DNA of 64,000 nt from Bin5 sp965221145 (GTDB lineage: Bacteria > Chloroflexota > Anaerolineae > Caldilineales > Caldilineaceae): the NCBI GenBank assembly GCA_965221145.1, contig OZ244877.1, positions 3,162,001-3,226,000 on the forward strand, in the 5' to 3' direction. This document shows, in pieces, positions 62,401-64,000 of this stretch. The notes beneath the pieces are model-generated. The model saw only the letters and a program-made list of their open reading frames with translations. It was not told the DNA's origin and searched no databases. The position numbers were made by a program, and so were the translations under genes. The number at the start of each line of letters is the position of its first letter. The stretch's first letter is position 1.

Positions 62401-64000
62401 GTTATCGTAGATGTGTAGCCACTCCAGATTGACAAGATTGCCCAGTGTAGCCGGTATGTCGCCCGTCAGCCGGTTCTCTTGCAGCCCCAAACCGGTCAGT
62501 TTCGTGAGCCGACCCAATTCGACAGGAATGCTGCCGGTCAACCGGTTGGCGTCGAGGCGCAACCACTCCAGATTGACGAGGCGCCCCAATTCAACTGGGA
62601 TCTCTCCAAACAGTTTGTTCCTGTGCAGCCCCAATCCCTGCAGATTCGTCAGGTTGCCCAGGTCAGCCGGTATTACTCCGATCAGGCCGTTGCCGTCTAG
62701 GCGCAGCCACTCGAGGTCCGAGAGTAGATTCAACTGCGAAGGAATGGAGCCCGTCAGCAAATTATCGTTCAGACTCAACCCCTTCAATTTTGCCAGACGC
62801 CCCAGTTCGGGAGGAATCCTCCCCGTCAACTGGTTGCCGTGAATCCACAGCCACTTCAGATTGTCGAGCCACCCCAATTGGGCCGGAATCTCGCCCGTCA
62901 ACTGGTTATCCTGGAGCCATATCCCTTCCAGGTAGGTGAGACGGGCCAGTTGGGCGGGTATGATGCCAGTCAGACCCTCGCCTTCGAGACGCAACTCAGT
63001 TACGCGCAGAGGAGGCGTCGACAGATCGAGGCCTATCCCTTCCCACTCGGTCATGGGAATCTGCGCGTTCCAGTTCAATGTGGCGGCGCCGGCCAAAGCC
63101 TCCTTGATCTCCAAGAGCGTGGCGCAATCCTCAACCAGGCCAGGATTTTGGCTGGGGTAGGCGACTGCGATACCGTTGGAACAAAGGGCAACAGGCTTCA
63201 CCTCATCGCAAAAGGGCAGGCCCAGACTGTACAGGTCATTGTTGCCCCTTCCCCGGAAAGTCTCCGGGACGCAGCCGCTCAAAGGATTGAATACGACCCT
63301 AAGATCCCTCAAGTTGGCCAGGCTTCCCAATTCGGGCGGAATGGAGCCGGACAGCTTGTTACTGTCCAGGCTTAGCTCTTCTAAGCTGAAAAGGCGACCC
63401 AGTTCGGGCGGTATCTCTCCCGTCAATTCGTTGTTGAAGAGATGCAGCTTCTCAAGATTGGCGAGGTCGCCCAACTCCGGCGGCATGGGACCCGTCAGCC
63501 TGTTGCCGTTGAGCAGTAGCTCCTTCAGCCTCGAAAGATGGCCCAACTCTGCCGGGATGATCCCGGTCAGTCCGCTGCCTACAAGATACAGCTTCTCCAG
63601 ATGCGCGAGATTGCCAAACTCCGCCGGTATGCTTCCTTCCAACTGATTGTAGGATAGGTCCAATGCTTCAAGCTCGGTCAGGCGACCCAGTTCAGCCGGG
63701 ATCGGCCCCGATAGGTGGTTGTTGCTGAGACCCAGCCACCTCAGTTTGGTGAGGAGACCCAACTCCGGCGGTATCGATCCCGTCAGTCTGTTGCCGGCGA
63801 GCCATATCTGGTACAGTTCGTTGAGACGACTCAACTCGACCGGGATGGTCCCCGTCAGGTCGTTGCTGCTCAGCGTCAGGCTTGCCAGATTCTCCAGCTT
63901 GCCCAGTTCAACCGGTATCGGTCCCGTAAGACTGTTGTTTTCGAGGTATAACCCCTGCAGGTTGGTGAGACGCCCCAGTTCTGGCGGAATCTCGCCTGTC
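59461..64000 (-). CDS. polymodular plant-type LRR protein (start lies outside the window)
   Basis: The frame is open from the window edge to the stop at 59461, about 1,512 residues. It consists of LRR blocks separated by repeated N-caps: CSNGIAVAYPSQNPGLVEDC, CSQGSAVQYPHENPGLVADC, CSNGIAVPNPEENSGLVADC and CSNGIAVAEPQENPGLVEDC, each after a Cys cap (GLPFC, GLPLC, GLPQC, LPFC). Each block resembles a whole LRR lipoprotein of the two genes downstream, less the signal peptide. The last block is short, 3 repeats. It arose by internal duplication. Confidence 0.9.
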   Translation of the reverse strand, partial: TGEIPPELGRLTNLQGLYLENNSLTGPIPVELGKLENLASLTLSSNDLTGTIPVELSRLNELYQIWLAGNRLTGSIPPELGLLTKLRWLGLSNNHLSGPIPAELGRLTELEALDLSYNQLEGSIPAEFGNLAHLEKLYLVGSGLTGIIPAELGHLSRLKELLLNGNRLTGPMPPELGDLANLEKLHLFNNELTGEIPPELGRLFSLEELSLDSNKLSGSIPPELGSLANLRDLRVVFNPLSGCVPETFRGRGNNDLYSLGLPFCDEVKPVALCSNGIAVAYPSQNPGLVEDCATLLEIKEALAGAATLNWNAQIPMTEWEGIGLDLSTPPLRVTELRLEGEGLTGIIPAQLARLTYLEGIWLQDNQLTGEIPAQLGWLDNLKWLWIHGNQLTGRIPPELGRLAKLKGLSLNDNLLTGSIPSQLNLLSDLEWLRLDGNGLIGVIPADLGNLTNLQGLGLHRNKLFGEIPVELGRLVNLEWLRLDANRLTGSIPVELGRLTKLTGLGLQENRLTGDIPATLGNLVNLEWLHIYDNGLTGSIPPELGDLARLVWLRLDFNALSGEIPAELGRLENLQELRLSQNSLTGPIPHELGALANLRELGLSGNQLSGSIPTAIARLTNLRMLELAANGLTGAIPAELGTLENLREVWLSGNRLSGCIPDSLYTIARNDLSLIGLPLCGPVAQCSQGSAVQYPHENPGLVADCATLLEIRDPLSGEAAAEAPLLNWSAQTPINEWYGVSLEGSPHPRVTRLWLDGIGLAGMIPSGLGRLSELKGLGLHENQLSGEIPGELRWLKELEWLRLDGNSLTGRIPTDLGALTKLLGLGLQENRLTGGIPAELGKLSQLEWLRFDGNLLTGAIPPELGQLAKLDGLGLQQNHLTGAIPVELGMLANLEWLHLFDNSLSGSIPPELGNLVNLQWLRLDGNDLTGGIPAELGRLAKLRELRLDHNRLTGNIPPQLGNLPLLEKLKLEGNMLSGCVPSVLLETGTIQLSEIGLPQCSAAASCSNGIAVPNPEENSGLVADCATLLGLRDVLAGDTELDWTAQFSIRYWQGVDIDTSIHPFRVTALWLNHKALTGVIPVEVALLPNLEVLKLDNNSLTGEIPAELGDLSNLVELWLSNNELTGGIPAELGRLSDLTRLELQNIGLTGEIPAELGQLAELKWLNLNDNELTGTIPAELGRLSNLEELNAQNNGLTGEMPSELGNLVKLRRLSLYDNELTGRIPAEFGGLSSLQWMVLGGNRLTGSIPAELGRLSRMRWMGFSGNRLTGCIPAELGRLTNLAGLFLQDNSLTGEIPPELGNLSNLRWLRLHGNRLTGSIPAELADPANLQGVSLAGNQLSGCIPGVIRAVRDNDWSAVRLPFCHLVSHCSNGIAVAEPQENPGLVEDCATLLEVRDVLAGDVTLDWNAQIPITEWQGVFVFVGPHPPRVTEISMPEYGLTGTLPAELGRLDLLVYLILHNNHLTGEIPAELGELGELTHLRLSGNQLSGCIPESLNSVGFSYLTETGLSFCE

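Noticed and set aside
54826..64000. Regular 72-bp repeats that could be taken for a CRISPR-like or satellite array
   Set aside because: The repeats are in frame, encode 24-residue LRRs and vary at third positions. There are no constant repeats with unique spacers.

Overview
The window (64 kb, GC-rich, no rRNA, one tRNA) reads as a chromosomal contig of a free-living, heterotrophic bacterium, most likely a member of the Chloroflexota (Anaerolineae/Caldilineae type). This is inferred from gene content: paired lipobox-bearing class A penicillin-binding proteins, one with LysM domains; a CXXXY-type CcmE in a ccm operon without ccmH; a DnaB mini-intein; a DnaD-like protein followed by a doubled DnaC/IstB ATPase; and large plant-style LRR lipoproteins. 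No 16S or marker-gene comparison was possible, so the assignment is tentative.

Layout. 1-2.1 kb: a radical SAM protein and a small secreted protein, then a 141-bp MITE. 2.4-7.8 kb (minus strand): a run with SufR-like regulator, Fic protein, MoaA, two duplicated coiled-coil membrane proteins, an IscA/HesB protein, DUF2203 and rhodanese. 8-14.5 kb: a sugar-hydrolase fragment, a zinc alcohol dehydrogenase, a DinG-type helicase and a secreted LysM/fasciclin protein. 14.8-20.8 kb: two tandem class A PBPs. 21-26 kb: tRNA-Cys, a cold-shock protein, a QTMAN-like glycosyltransferase, a secreted protein and a frameshifted sugar dehydrogenase. 26.6-31.8 kb: bifunctional nuclease, DnaB with intein, DnaD-like protein and doubled helicase-loader ATPase. 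33.1-35.2 kb: an IS630 element split by an IS5-family element. 35.3-39.9 kb: Uma2 protein, a glycoside hydrolase and a GT39-like membrane protein. 40.9-50 kb: HxlR regulator, MBL hydrolase, DUF2007, then a cytochrome c maturation and redox cluster (ccmE, diheme cytochrome, ccmABCD, ccdA, tlpA, DUF836, DUF2085). 50-51.4 kb: two decayed MNT-HEPN toxin-antitoxin pairs. 51.5-54.7 kb: an orphan Dam methylase and an ADP-ribosylglycohydrolase. 54.8-64 kb: three LRR proteins, the last running off the window.

The most unusual signal is a family of non-autonomous mobile repeats with 10-12-bp inverted ends (GGGTGCATCC) and 8-bp target duplications. Six members occur at three loci (26.1-26.5, 40.0-40.8 and 58.7-59.3 kb). 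They include two 102-bp copies about 92% identical, each nested in a larger member, and one insertion whose empty site survives in the paralogous copy 18 kb away. Other notable points: a CcdA-like protein whose SPCVLP segment lies at the C-terminus, as in a circular permutation; an exact reconstruction of the IS630 gene broken by IS5; and a polymodular LRR protein built from repeated plant-type N-caps and LRR blocks.
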